From contig CALYQE010000013.1 in the NCBI GenBank assembly GCA_945281075.1, forward strand, positions 1-23,439: a stretch of DNA of 23,439 nt, written 5' to 3'. The notes below the pieces were generated by a model that was not told where the DNA came from, did not search any database, and saw only the letters and a program-made list of their open reading frames with translations. Of this stretch, positions 1-7,816 are shown piece after piece. The DNA is from an uncultured Lactobacillus sp. Its GTDB lineage: Bacteria > Bacillota > Bacilli > Lactobacillales > Lactobacillaceae. Every line of letters starts with the position of its first letter. Within the stretch, counting starts at the first letter, position 1. The position numbers were made by a program, and so were the translations under genes.

Positions 1-638
1 TATATTTTTTTGTTTTCAGCAAGTCTAACAAAGTCTTTACCCTGACTAATCATCGTTTTGCCCGAATCATCAAAGTGAACATTTTGATCAACTTCACGTT
101 CTACTAATTGTCGAACTTTTTCTTTAGTACTGCCAGCTTTAGCTGCTAAAACGGCTCTTTGCGCATCTGGTACAAGATGATATGTTTTTTTTAGCGCGCG
201 CCATTTTTGATTAGGCTACGCCTGATACTCATCCGGGCTACGATAATCGACTACCGTTTTTAGCCCTATTTCATCTAAAACGGCTTTATCATTCTCAGTG
301 AGCCGATGCAAATGATCAGAGCGAAACAATTTCCCCCATTTTACCCGCTTACCATCCGCTCCAAGATAGCCTCCTAAATCACGAAAATTATTTGGTCCAT
401 CAAGTGGAACAACCCATGTAGCAGCAATTAACTGATTATCATCATCTTTCAGTAAAAAATATGGACGCAGGCATTTAGTTATCATTACTTCAGCCTGGTT
501 CTGGTTTGTTTTTACTAAAAATTCACTTACCTCATCATCCGGTTGCATTAACAAGTAAATCGCTACTTCACGTTTGCTTTTCCAATTTAACACGTACTTA
601 TTTTTGCCTTGATAATGAACAACAACATTTGAAATCAT
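1..638 (-). pseudogene. Tyrosine-phosphatase-like gene, broken by an in-frame amber codon, 3' end outside window
   Basis: Reads leftward from ATG at 638, preceded by GGAGG (643-647 on the minus strand); an upstream in-frame ATG at 695 lacks such a site. Residues 1-80 look like the beta-rich N-terminal domain of these phosphatases. They are followed by the family signature NFRDLGGY, the LFRSD segment and the TVVDYRSPDEY segment, as in the Y_phosphatase3 family of protein tyrosine/serine phosphatases. Codon 141 is TAG (216-218 on the minus strand). The same frame then stays open to the window edge and keeps encoding plausible family sequence (HLVPDAQ, HFDDSG, GKDFVRL). The catalytic Cys loop expected further downstream is not in the window, so activity cannot be judged. 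The gene lies 13 bases after a decayed PTS IIC gene and was probably co-transcribed with it. A substitution to amber is the simplest explanation; a sequencing error is possible. Confidence 0.8.
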
Positions 639-651
639 ATTTCCTCCGTAA

Positions 652-1213
652 TTATTCCGTTTTGGCTGCTTCTTGAGCGCAGCATTGTTTGTCAATCATT
701 TTCATGAACGGGTACCAAATAGCCAGCAAAATTACCAGCTACAACATGCCAGATAAACATGCGCCAACCACCGAGAAGAAATGCCCGGAAGAATTCCGGC
801 GTTCCAGCCGTTTGCACTGGAATACCATTGGGTCTTGGAATCAGCCCAATATAGGTAGCAAAATAAGTCGCAGCCACACTAATTGTGCCGCCCATGGTTA
901 GTGGAATAAAAGCCAACGGATTTAAGACCATTGGAATACCAAATTTAAAGGGCTCGCTAATGCCAAAGAATGCTGGAATAAAACCAACTTTTCCCAAAGA
1001 ACGCAAACGTTCACTCTTAGAGCGAAGGCATAAAATTGCGTATGCTAAAGCACGCGGCCCTTTTTGATTGGTAATAAAGGTCATCTTCACGATGTATGGA
1101 AGTGCTGTTCCTGCCTTAAAAGCATTTAAATTAGCAACATCAAATGGATAAAATAGCGTGTATAGTACAAATGATATATGCTTAGTCAGCAACAGCGAAA
1201 ATAAAAATTGCAA
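652..1213 (-). pseudogene. Remnant of a PTS IIC permease (lactose/cellobiose family), truncated and frameshifted
   Basis: Only the C-terminal third of a sugar-transport IIC membrane protein of the lactose/cellobiose (CelB/LicC-like) family remains. Visible parts are FDVANLNAFKAG, SKSERLRSLGKVGFIP, the FGISEP segment, GIPMVLNPLAFIP and GTPEFFRAFLLGGWRMFIW. The original frame stops at 692-694. A different frame from about 730 down to TAA at 652-654 encodes the expected tail WYPFMKMIDKQ, so there is a frameshift near 730-740. The spacing around KMTFITN-QKGPRALAYAIL also suggests a small internal loss. About 300 N-terminal residues are missing: the homology simply starts next to the origin region, and the first ~15 codons do not look like the family. 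The start given is the first in-frame ATG, not a biological start. Non-functional. Confidence 0.82.
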
Positions 1214-1595
1214 TTCTCAAGACTGTTGGTCGTTTATTTTTCCCGAATCCGCTAGCGCCTTGTTTAAAAAAGTTACTTGGATTTTATCCACAATTAGCAG
1301 CGCACAACAATTTGCACAGATTTTTCCACAAGTCACAACTTGTTTAAAAACTTATTCACAGCATGTGGATATTTCGCCACAAAAACTAGCTAAATACCTT
1401 ATAAAATAATCTTTTTAATCCACAGGTCTACTTGTCTATTACGTTTTTTCGCGAATGTTTTTCAAGATTTTTGTGTATTTTCCTTCAAAAGTAATCCACA
1501 ACTTGTTGATTTTGGATTATTGTTATTCACTTGTGGAAAACATTTTGTTTAGATGGTAAAATAAGTTTTGCTTAACGATTTCGGAGGGACTTACT
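1214..1595. other. oriC: oriC upstream region: DnaA-box cluster
   Basis: This gene-free stretch upstream of dnaA is rich in matches to TTATNCACA. Perfect boxes on the plus strand are at 1284-1292 (TTATCCACA) and 1352-1360 (TTATTCACA). One-mismatch boxes are TTTTCCACA at 1322-1330, TAATCCACA at 1416-1424 and 1492-1500, TTATTCACT at 1523-1531, and on the minus strand ATATCCACA at 1364-1372 and TTTTCCACA at 1532-1540. AT-rich tracts separate them. The arrangement next to a leading-strand dnaA, with genes diverging on both sides, is typical of a Firmicute chromosomal origin. The last boxes overlap the dnaA promoter zone, so DnaA autoregulation is likely (inference). Confidence 0.88.
1554..1562 (+). 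promoter_or_regulatory. Probable dnaA promoter, extended -10
   Basis: TGG directly followed by TAAAAT gives an extended -10 element 33 bases before the dnaA start codon. There is no convincing -35, as expected for an extended -10 promoter. DnaA-box-like sequences at 1523-1540 lie where -35 contacts would be, which would allow DnaA to repress its own gene. Predicted from sequence only. Confidence 0.45.
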
Positions 1596-2963
1596 TTGTT
1601 TGACATCAATCAATTTTGGGAGCATTTTAACGATGAAATGCGCGAACGCTTCAACGAAGTGGCGTATAATGCTTGGTTTAAAAAAACCAAACCCATTTCA
1701 TTTAATAAGGAAACACATGAATTAAAGATTGCCGTCCAAAACCCGGTAACCAAGGGTTATTGGGAAAAGAACCTCTCTTCGCAGCTGATTCAATCGGCTT
1801 ATGGTTACGCAAATATCGAAGTCATGCCAGTCTTTCAAATTGAAGGTGACAATAGCACTGAACGGCTGGTTACGCCCAAACCTCAAGTCGATTCAACCAG
1901 GGAAACTGCACAGCAAAGCCCAAATAATGCCTTGGTCCGTAACCTGAAGCTTAATGATAAATATACTTTTGATAGCTTTGTTCAAGGTGAAGGCAATAAA
2001 TTGGCTGCGGGCGCTGCACTGGCAGTTGCTGATAGCCCCGGTAGTTTTTATAACCCGCTGTTTATTTTTGGTGGCGTTGGACTTGGTAAAACCCACTTAA
2101 TGCAGGCAATCGGGCACCAGATGCTGAGCGAGCGCCCGCAGGCCAAGGTCGTTTACATTCAAAGTGAAACCTTCGTTAACGACTTTATTAATTCCATCAA
2201 AAATAAGACGCAGGATCAATTTCGCGAAAAATACCGTACCTGCGACTTATTGCTAGTCGACGATATTCAATTTTTTGCGAAAAAAGAAGGTATTCAGGAA
2301 GAATTTTTCCATACCTTTGAAACACTGTATAACGATCAAAAGCAAATCGTAATGACCAGTGATCGCTTGCCTACTGAAATTCCAGATCTATCGGAAAGAT
2401 TAGTTTCCCGGTTTACCTGGGGACTGCAAGTTGAGATCACGCCGCCAGACTTAGAAACACGAATCGCTATTCTCCGTAAAAAAGCCGAGGCCGAAAATCT
2501 GATCATTGATGACAGCACGCTTGACTATATTGCGTCACAGGTTGATACCAACATTCGTGAGCTGGAAGGCGCCTTAGTGAAGGTGCAGGCCCATGCAACC
2601 ATTGAGCATGAAGACATCAATGTTACTCTTGCCCGTGAAGCGTTAGCCGATTTGAAACTGGTGCAGAAAAATCAGGGCTTGCAGATCTCAAAGATTCAAG
2701 AAGTGGTCGCCAACTATTTCCAAACTTCTACTTATGAATTAAAAGGAAAAAAGCGTGTCCGCCAAATCGTTGTCCCGCGGCAAATCGCAATGTATTTGTC
2801 CCGTGAATTGACCGACTCGAGCTTGCCTAAAATTGGACAGGAATTCGGCGGCAAGGATCACACAACCGTCATGCACGCTTGCGAGAAGATTAGTCGCGAA
2901 ATTAAAACGGATGCAGATATTAAAACTGCCGTTTTTGATTTAAAGCAAATGCTCGATCGCTAA
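1596..2963 (+). CDS. dnaA: Chromosomal replication initiator protein DnaA
   Basis: AAA+ ATPase that binds DnaA boxes and opens the origin. At 455 residues it has the usual family length. Domain I (about 1-85) is the DnaB/self-interaction domain and is followed by a variable linker (about 86-118). The AAA+ core has Walker A GGVGLGKT at 159-166 and Walker B DLLLVDD near 217-223. The C-terminal DNA-binding domain carries the DnaA signature around GGKDHTTVMHACEKI. The start is TTG at 1596, 7 bases after GGAGGG (1583-1588); no better in-frame ATG precedes the conserved N-terminus. The weak start codon may help keep DnaA level low (inference). First gene right of the origin. Confidence 0.97.
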   Translation: MFDINQFWEHFNDEMRERFNEVAYNAWFKKTKPISFNKETHELKIAVQNPVTKGYWEKNLSSQLIQSAYGYANIEVMPVFQIEGDNSTERLVTPKPQVDSTRETAQQSPNNALVRNLKLNDKYTFDSFVQGEGNKLAAGAALAVADSPGSFYNPLFIFGGVGLGKTHLMQAIGHQMLSERPQAKVVYIQSETFVNDFINSIKNKTQDQFREKYRTCDLLLVDDIQFFAKKEGIQEEFFHTFETLYNDQKQIVMTSDRLPTEIPDLSERLVSRFTWGLQVEITPPDLETRIAILRKKAEAENLIIDDSTLDYIASQVDTNIRELEGALVKVQAHATIEHEDINVTLAREALADLKLVQKNQGLQISKIQEVVANYFQTSTYELKGKKRVRQIVVPRQIAMYLSRELTDSSLPKIGQEFGGKDHTTVMHACEKISREIKTDADIKTAVFDLKQMLDR

Positions 2964-3138
2964 AAAAAGTGACTTATTGTGGAAAACTTCGGAAATTGTG
3001 CACATTTTTTTAACCGTCCCAATTACGTTATTTTAAGCCTACTTCAGTTTTTCAACAGAAATCACAGGACCTACTAATACTACTTAATTAAATATATAAT
3101 TAACTAAATAAAACAGACAGCAATTCAGGAGGCAACAA
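2964..3138. other. dnaA-dnaN intergenic region: candidate origin-unwinding element
   Basis: Contains DnaA-box-like sites on the minus strand at 2978-2986 (TTTTCCACA) and a palindromic TGTGCACA at 2997-3004. Next come two contiguous degenerate boxes (TTTTCAACA 3049-3057, GAAATCACA 3058-3066), GGAC (3067-3070), the triplets CTA CTA ATA CTA CTT (3071-3085), and a very AT-rich tract (3086-3110). This order (boxes, short GC-containing spacer, CTA-type triplets, AT-rich DNA) matches the basal unwinding system with DnaA-trios described for Bacillus subtilis, which also lies between dnaA and dnaN. The two boxes are poor matches, so the call rests mainly on order and position. Confidence 0.6.
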
Positions 3139-4269
3139 ATGAAATTTACCGTTAACCGAAATCTTTTTATCGATAATTTAAATAATGTGATGCACGCCAT
3201 TTCTTCACGGGCAACGATTCCCATCTTAAGTGGCATCAAGCTGAATTTAACGGAAGACGAACTGTATTTAACCGGTAGCGACACCGAAATTTCAATTGAA
3301 ATCAGAATTCCGGTAAGCGAGGATCTCAGCGTAGAATCAACTGGTTCAATTGTCTTGCCGGCACGCTTTTTTAGTGAAATTATTAGACGCTTGCCGGGTA
3401 AGGAATTTTCACTTGAAGTCAAAGAAAGTTTTCAAACCCAAATTATTTCTGAAAATAGTGAATTTACCGTTAACGGCTTAGATGCAAATAACTACCCAAG
3501 ATTACCGGAAATCTCCGACGAGTCCTCGTTTGCTATCTCAGGAAAAACTTTCCGGGAAATTATCAATGAGACGCAGTTTGCAGTCGCAACACAAGAAAGT
3601 CGACTGGTTTTAACGGGGGTTCATTTTGACTTTAATCCTGACCAAATTCATGCGGTTGCAACAGATTCGCATCGACTATCAAGTCGTGCGCTGACTTTGG
3701 AAAACGGTCCGCAGACTAAAACGGATTTAATTATTCCTGGTAAAAGCTTACTCGAATTAGCGCGGATTATTGGTGAAACCGATCCGGAAATTAAAGTTTG
3801 TCCAGGTGAAAATCAGGTACTTTTCGAAATTGGCAATATTCTGTTTTACTCGCGGCTGCTAGAGGGCAGCTATCCTGATACTGAGCGGCTGATCCCAACT
3901 GAAAGCACAACGACGGTTGAGTTTGACCTGTCTGAATTGTCAAGTGCCCTTGATCGTGCAAGTTTATTGACGCACGCTGGCCGCAACAATGTGGTTGACC
4001 TCACTTTGGACACAGAAACGCAGACGGCTAAGTTATCAGGTGAATCAGCTGAAATTGGCAACGTTGAAGAAGATGTTGCGTTTAAAAAGCTGGCAGGGAA
4101 AAACTTGAAAATTTCCTTCAATCCAGATTATTTGCGTGATGCCTTGCGTGCATCTGTAACTGATTCCGTAATTATGGAATTTACTCAGCCATTGCGGCCA
4201 TTCACCGTTAATCCGGATAAACCCGAGATTAATTTTGTGCAATTGATCACGCCGGTGCGGACATTCTAA
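3139..4269 (+). CDS. dnaN: DNA polymerase III beta subunit (sliding clamp)
   Basis: Ring-shaped processivity clamp that tethers replicative polymerase to DNA. The 376-residue length fits three tandem clamp domains. The start MKFTVNR and the end FVQLITPVRTF are typical of Gram-positive DnaN, including the C-terminal pocket region that binds clamp-interacting peptides. AGGAGG lies 7 bases before ATG at 3139. It is separated from dnaA by the 175-base candidate unwinding region and is closed by a strong hairpin terminator at 4292, so dnaA-dnaN forms one transcription unit apart from recF-gyrBA. Confidence 0.97.
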   Translation: MKFTVNRNLFIDNLNNVMHAISSRATIPILSGIKLNLTEDELYLTGSDTEISIEIRIPVSEDLSVESTGSIVLPARFFSEIIRRLPGKEFSLEVKESFQTQIISENSEFTVNGLDANNYPRLPEISDESSFAISGKTFREIINETQFAVATQESRLVLTGVHFDFNPDQIHAVATDSHRLSSRALTLENGPQTKTDLIIPGKSLLELARIIGETDPEIKVCPGENQVLFEIGNILFYSRLLEGSYPDTERLIPTESTTTVEFDLSELSSALDRASLLTHAGRNNVVDLTLDTETQTAKLSGESAEIGNVEEDVAFKKLAGKNLKISFNPDYLRDALRASVTDSVIMEFTQPLRPFTVNPDKPEINFVQLITPVRTF

Positions 4270-4291
4270 TCGACTAACATTTGCAATCACA

Positions 4292-4318
4292 AAAAAGCCA
4301 TCGGTACGATGGCTTTTT
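4292..4318 (+). terminator. Rho-independent terminator after dnaN
   Basis: Stem AAAAGCCATCG / CGATGGCTTTT around a 3-base GTA loop, ending in a T-run, 22 bases after the dnaN stop codon. The A-run on the 5' side would also allow function on the opposite strand, but no gene there needs it. Confidence 0.88.
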
Positions 4319-4436
4319 CTATACACATTAGTGCAAATCAGACTAAAAAAGCGTCGTATTTTCTTTTTACAGTCATTTAAGCTGATTTGTTTATTTGTAA
4401 AAAAAACGTTTATAGGGCGTTATATTGCGTTTAAAG

Positions 4437-4465
4437 TTGTCTTTTACTCGTGAAACGAATATACT
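4437..4465 (+). promoter_or_regulatory. Promoter of the yaaA-recF-gyrB-gyrA operon
   Basis: -35 TTGTCT (4437-4442), 17-base spacer, -10 TATACT (4460-4465). Transcription would start near 4472, leaving a leader of only about 15 bases before the yaaA start, just enough for the weak GATAGG/AGG ribosome site. A second AT-rich -10-like TATATT at 4421 has no well-spaced -35. Confidence 0.6.
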
Positions 4466-4486
4466 TGAAGATAGGTAATTAAAGTG

Positions 4487-4708
4487 ATGAAGGTGGATAT
4501 TATCAAAGAGTTCAAAGTAAAGGGTGAATATGTTACCCTCAGCCAATTTTTAAAAGAAGAGAGCATTATTTCTTCTGGTGGTCAGGCTAAATGGTTTCTG
4601 CAGGAAAATCCGGTCATTTTGAACGGAGAAAAAGAAAATCGGCGCGGAAAGAAAATTAGACCTGGTGATCAGGTTGAAGTTGCTCAAGAAGTGTATCTTT
4701 TTCGGTAA
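4487..4708 (+). CDS. yaaA: S4-domain RNA-binding protein YaaA
   Basis: Small (73 residues) S4-like RNA-binding domain protein always found next to recF in Firmicutes, implicated in ribosome or translation-related RNA binding. The S4 core is visible as [21 protein letters not shown], then [16 protein letters not shown] and a final hydrophobic strand [13 protein letters not shown] at 4484 immediately precedes ATG at 4487; either may be used. I chose ATG because it gives the usual MKVD-type start, although the weak GATAGG (4470-4475) is slightly better spaced for GTG. recF begins 5 bases after its stop, so the two are translationally linked. Confidence 0.9.
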   Translation: MKVDIIKEFKVKGEYVTLSQFLKEESIISSGGQAKWFLQENPVILNGEKENRRGKKIRPGDQVEVAQEVYLFR

Positions 4709-4713
4709 ACTTA

Positions 4714-5850
4714 ATGTATCTCAAGCATTTTATTGCACAAAATTATCGTAATTTAGAACCGTTTGACGTTAACTTTGATCCTAATGTCAATATTTTTATC
4801 GGGCAAAATGCGCAAGGCAAAACTAATTTGCTTGAGGCAATTTACTTTTTGGCATTAACTAGGTCACATCGAACCAGCAACGACAAGGAACTGATTGCTT
4901 TTGGTCAAGATTACGCCAACATTTCTGGTCATGTATATAAAATTCAGAATGATTTGGCACTACGTGTTTTGATTACCAAAAAAGGAAAAAAGGTCTGGGT
5001 CAACCGGATTGAACAGGCGAAACTTTCTAAATATGTGGGCCAGTTGAACGCAATCCTCTTTTCGCCGGAAGATTTGGATCTGATCAAGGGAGCGCCAGCT
5101 TTGCGGCGGCGCTTTATGGATCAAGAATTTGGTCAAGTCGATAGCGAATACCTTTATTTTGCGGGAAAATACCGACAGGTTCTTCAGCAAAAGAACAATT
5201 ATCTTAAGCAGCTGGCACAAGGCACTGCTCATGATACCTTGTTTTTGGAGGTTTTGTCAGATCAATTGGCAGGTATTGCGGCTGAAGTGATTGTCCGGCG
5301 GTTTAAGTTTTTAAGCTATTTAAACGAATATGCAAGAGATGCCTACGCATATATTAGTTCAAGCAAGGAAAAACTGACCATTAACTACCGTCCGTCAATT
5401 AGTGAGATTACCAAAGATGATACCGTAGAGCAGGTTTATCAAAAATTGCTGACAAGGTATCAAAAAAATCAGCAAGTTGAAGTGCTGAAAAGAACAACCT
5501 TAAGCGGTCCGCACCGCGATGATTTGGAGTTTCAGTTAGACGGAAAAGACGCCCATTTATATGGTTCGCAAGGTCAACAGCGAACGATTGCACTCAGTGT
5601 TAAACTAGCTGAAATTCAGTTAGTCCACCACTTAACAGCAGAATATCCATTACTTTTACTTGACGATGTGATGAGTGAACTCGATCACGATCGTCAAAGT
5701 GCACTACTTAACTATATTCACGGCAAAACACAAACTTTTATTACGACAACAGATCTCGCCGGTATTTCCTGGGAAATAATCAAAAAGCCTCAGGTTTACC
5801 GGATTAAAGCAGGAAAGATTTATTTAGAAGAGGGGAAAATGAATGGCTGA
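4714..5850 (+). CDS. recF: DNA replication and repair protein RecF
   Basis: SMC-like ATPase that loads RecA at single-strand gaps with RecO and RecR. At 378 residues it is full length. Walker A is GQNAQGKT near residue 29-36, followed by [16 protein letters not shown]. The signature region GPHRDDLEF and the SQGQQRT motif lie in the second half, and Walker B is [12 protein letters not shown]. No strong ribosome site precedes ATG at 4714, only 5 bases after yaaA, which points to translational coupling. The 3' end overlaps gyrB by 8 bases (5843-5850). Confidence 0.96.
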   Translation: MYLKHFIAQNYRNLEPFDVNFDPNVNIFIGQNAQGKTNLLEAIYFLALTRSHRTSNDKELIAFGQDYANISGHVYKIQNDLALRVLITKKGKKVWVNRIEQAKLSKYVGQLNAILFSPEDLDLIKGAPALRRRFMDQEFGQVDSEYLYFAGKYRQVLQQKNNYLKQLAQGTAHDTLFLEVLSDQLAGIAAEVIVRRFKFLSYLNEYARDAYAYISSSKEKLTINYRPSISEITKDDTVEQVYQKLLTRYQKNQQVEVLKRTTLSGPHRDDLEFQLDGKDAHLYGSQGQQRTIALSVKLAEIQLVHHLTAEYPLLLLDDVMSELDHDRQSALLNYIHGKTQTFITTTDLAGISWEIIKKPQVYRIKAGKIYLEEGKMNG

Positions 5851-7807
5851 TCAAAATAAAGAAAACCTCGATCAAATCAAGCAATACGAAAAAGAAGCTG
5901 ATAAATACAATGCCAGCCAAATTCAAGTTTTAGGCGGACTTGAAGCGGTGCGCAAAAGACCAGGAATGTATATTGGCTCCACTAGTTCGCAGGGCTTGCA
6001 CCACTTGGTTTGGGAAATCATTGATAACGGAATTGATGAAAGCCTAGCTGGCTTTGCCACCAAAATTGAAGTCACGATCAATGAAGACGGCAGCGTAACT
6101 GTCCAAGATGATGGACGTGGAATTCCCGTTGACATCGAGAAAAAGACCGGTCGGCCTGCCTTGGAAACAGTTTTTACTGTTTTGCATGCTGGTGGTAAAT
6201 TCGGCGGTGGCGGCTATAAAGTATCCGGTGGTTTGCACGGTGTTGGTGCCTCAGTTGTTAATGCCTTGTCCACTAAGCTGGATGTTACGACCATGCGTGA
6301 TGGCAAGCAGTATTTTATTAGTTTTGATCATGGCCGTGTTGATCAAGAAATGAAGCTGACAGGCACCGTTTCACCTGCTGAACACGGGACAATTGTCCAC
6401 TTTTTCCCAGATCCAGATATTTTTACTGAAACTACTTCGTTTGACGATCAAATCTTGAAAAACAGAATCCGGGAATTGGCTTTTCTGAATAAGGGACTTA
6501 AGCTGACTTTCACCGATAAGCGTAAGGAAAGTGCTGAAACCGATGTCTATCACTTTGAGGGAGGCATTCAGGAGTACGTTTCATACCTAAATCGTGATAC
6601 TGAAGTATTATTTGATCAGCCAATCTATGTTGAGGGCACTTTCAGTGACATTAATGTCGAAGTGTCCCTGCAATACACTCAGGGTTATAAAACAACGTTG
6701 ATGACCTTTGCCAATAACATTCATACCTATGAAGGCGGAATGCATGAGGCTGGATTTAAGACCGCGTTGACGCGGGTGGTTAATGATTACGCGCATAAGA
6801 CAAAATTATTGAAAGATAATGATGATAACCTTTCCGGGGAAGACATTCGTGAAGGCATGACTGCGATCGTTTCGGTTAAGCACCCTAATCCGCAATTTGA
6901 GGGCCAGACGAAGACCAAGTTGGGCAATTCAGATGCTAGAACGGCAGTGGACCGGGCATTTTCGGAAACTTTTAATGCCTTCTTGATGGAAAATCCGCAA
7001 ATTGGCCGCAAGATTGTCGAAAAAGCGCAACTTGCTGAGCGGGCCAGAACAGCGGCGAAACGGGCACGTGAAGTTACCCGTAAAAAGTCCGGGCTCGAAA
7101 TTGCCAATTTGCCAGGAAAACTGGCAGACAATACAAGTAATGATCCTAAAATTTCTGAACTGTTTATCGTTGAGGGTAACTCAGCTGGCGGATCTGCGAA
7201 GCAAGGGCGTTCACGATTAACGCAGGCAATTTTGCCGATTCGAGGCAAGATCTTAAACGTTGAAAAAGCCTCGATGGACCGAATTTTGGCTAATGAAGAA
7301 ATTCGCTCGCTGTTTACGGCTTTGGGTACCGGTTTTGGTGCTGATTTTGATGTTTCCAAAGCACGCTACCATAAGCTGATTATTATGACTGATGCCGATG
7401 TCGACGGTGCGCATATTCGAACGCTTTTACTGACGCTATTTTATAACTACATGCGTCCAATGATCGACAAAGGCTATGTTTATATCGCTCGTCCGCCGCT
7501 ATATCAGGTTCGACAGGGCAAGGTCATTAGATACTTGGACACTGATCAGGAACTGCATGACTACTTAGGAAGCCTGCAGCCAAGTCCTAAACCGCTTGTG
7601 CAGCGTTACAAGGGATTGGGTGAAATGGATGCCGAGCAGTTATGGGACACTACTATGAATCCTGAAAACAGGAGATTGGATCGTGTTAGTCCAGAATATG
7701 CTAAAGATGTTGATGAAGTTTTTGAACTGTTGATGGGTAACGAAGTTGCTCCTAGACGTAATTTCATTGAGACGAACGCTAAATACGTTGAAAACTTGGA
7801 TGCTTAG
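5843..7807 (+). CDS. gyrB: DNA gyrase subunit B
   Basis: ATPase subunit of the type II topoisomerase that introduces negative supercoils. The 654-residue length is the usual short Gram-positive form. The GHKL ATPase domain has EIIDNGIDE (ATP/Mg site), DDGRGIPVD and [15 protein letters not shown]. The transducer domain follows, then the Toprim domain with [14 protein letters not shown] and DADVDGAH. The C-terminal GyrA-binding tail ends near [13 protein letters not shown] at 5843 lies inside the end of recF, with GAGGGG (5831-5836) in recF as ribosome site. gyrA begins 9 bases after the stop codon. Confidence 0.97.
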   Translation: MADQNKENLDQIKQYEKEADKYNASQIQVLGGLEAVRKRPGMYIGSTSSQGLHHLVWEIIDNGIDESLAGFATKIEVTINEDGSVTVQDDGRGIPVDIEKKTGRPALETVFTVLHAGGKFGGGGYKVSGGLHGVGASVVNALSTKLDVTTMRDGKQYFISFDHGRVDQEMKLTGTVSPAEHGTIVHFFPDPDIFTETTSFDDQILKNRIRELAFLNKGLKLTFTDKRKESAETDVYHFEGGIQEYVSYLNRDTEVLFDQPIYVEGTFSDINVEVSLQYTQGYKTTLMTFANNIHTYEGGMHEAGFKTALTRVVNDYAHKTKLLKDNDDNLSGEDIREGMTAIVSVKHPNPQFEGQTKTKLGNSDARTAVDRAFSETFNAFLMENPQIGRKIVEKAQLAERARTAAKRAREVTRKKSGLEIANLPGKLADNTSNDPKISELFIVEGNSAGGSAKQGRSRLTQAILPIRGKILNVEKASMDRILANEEIRSLFTALGTGFGADFDVSKARYHKLIIMTDADVDGAHIRTLLLTLFYNYMRPMIDKGYVYIARPPLYQVRQGKVIRYLDTDQELHDYLGSLQPSPKPLVQRYKGLGEMDAEQLWDTTMNPENRRLDRVSPEYAKDVDEVFELLMGNEVAPRRNFIETNAKYVENLDA

Positions 7808-7816
7808 GAGGTTTAA

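Noticed and set aside
216..218. Programmed readthrough or pyrrolysine at the amber codon
   Set aside because: No supporting element is visible and the adjacent gene is also decayed; nonsense mutation is simpler.
1158..1409. Open frame of 83 codons on the plus strand across the DnaA boxes
   Set aside because: No ribosome site, no family resemblance, and it runs through origin binding sites; it overlaps the PTS remnant on the other strand.
6787..7359. 190-codon open frame antisense to gyrB
   Set aside because: Its composition is explained by codon structure of gyrB on the other strand; no ribosome site or recognisable domain.
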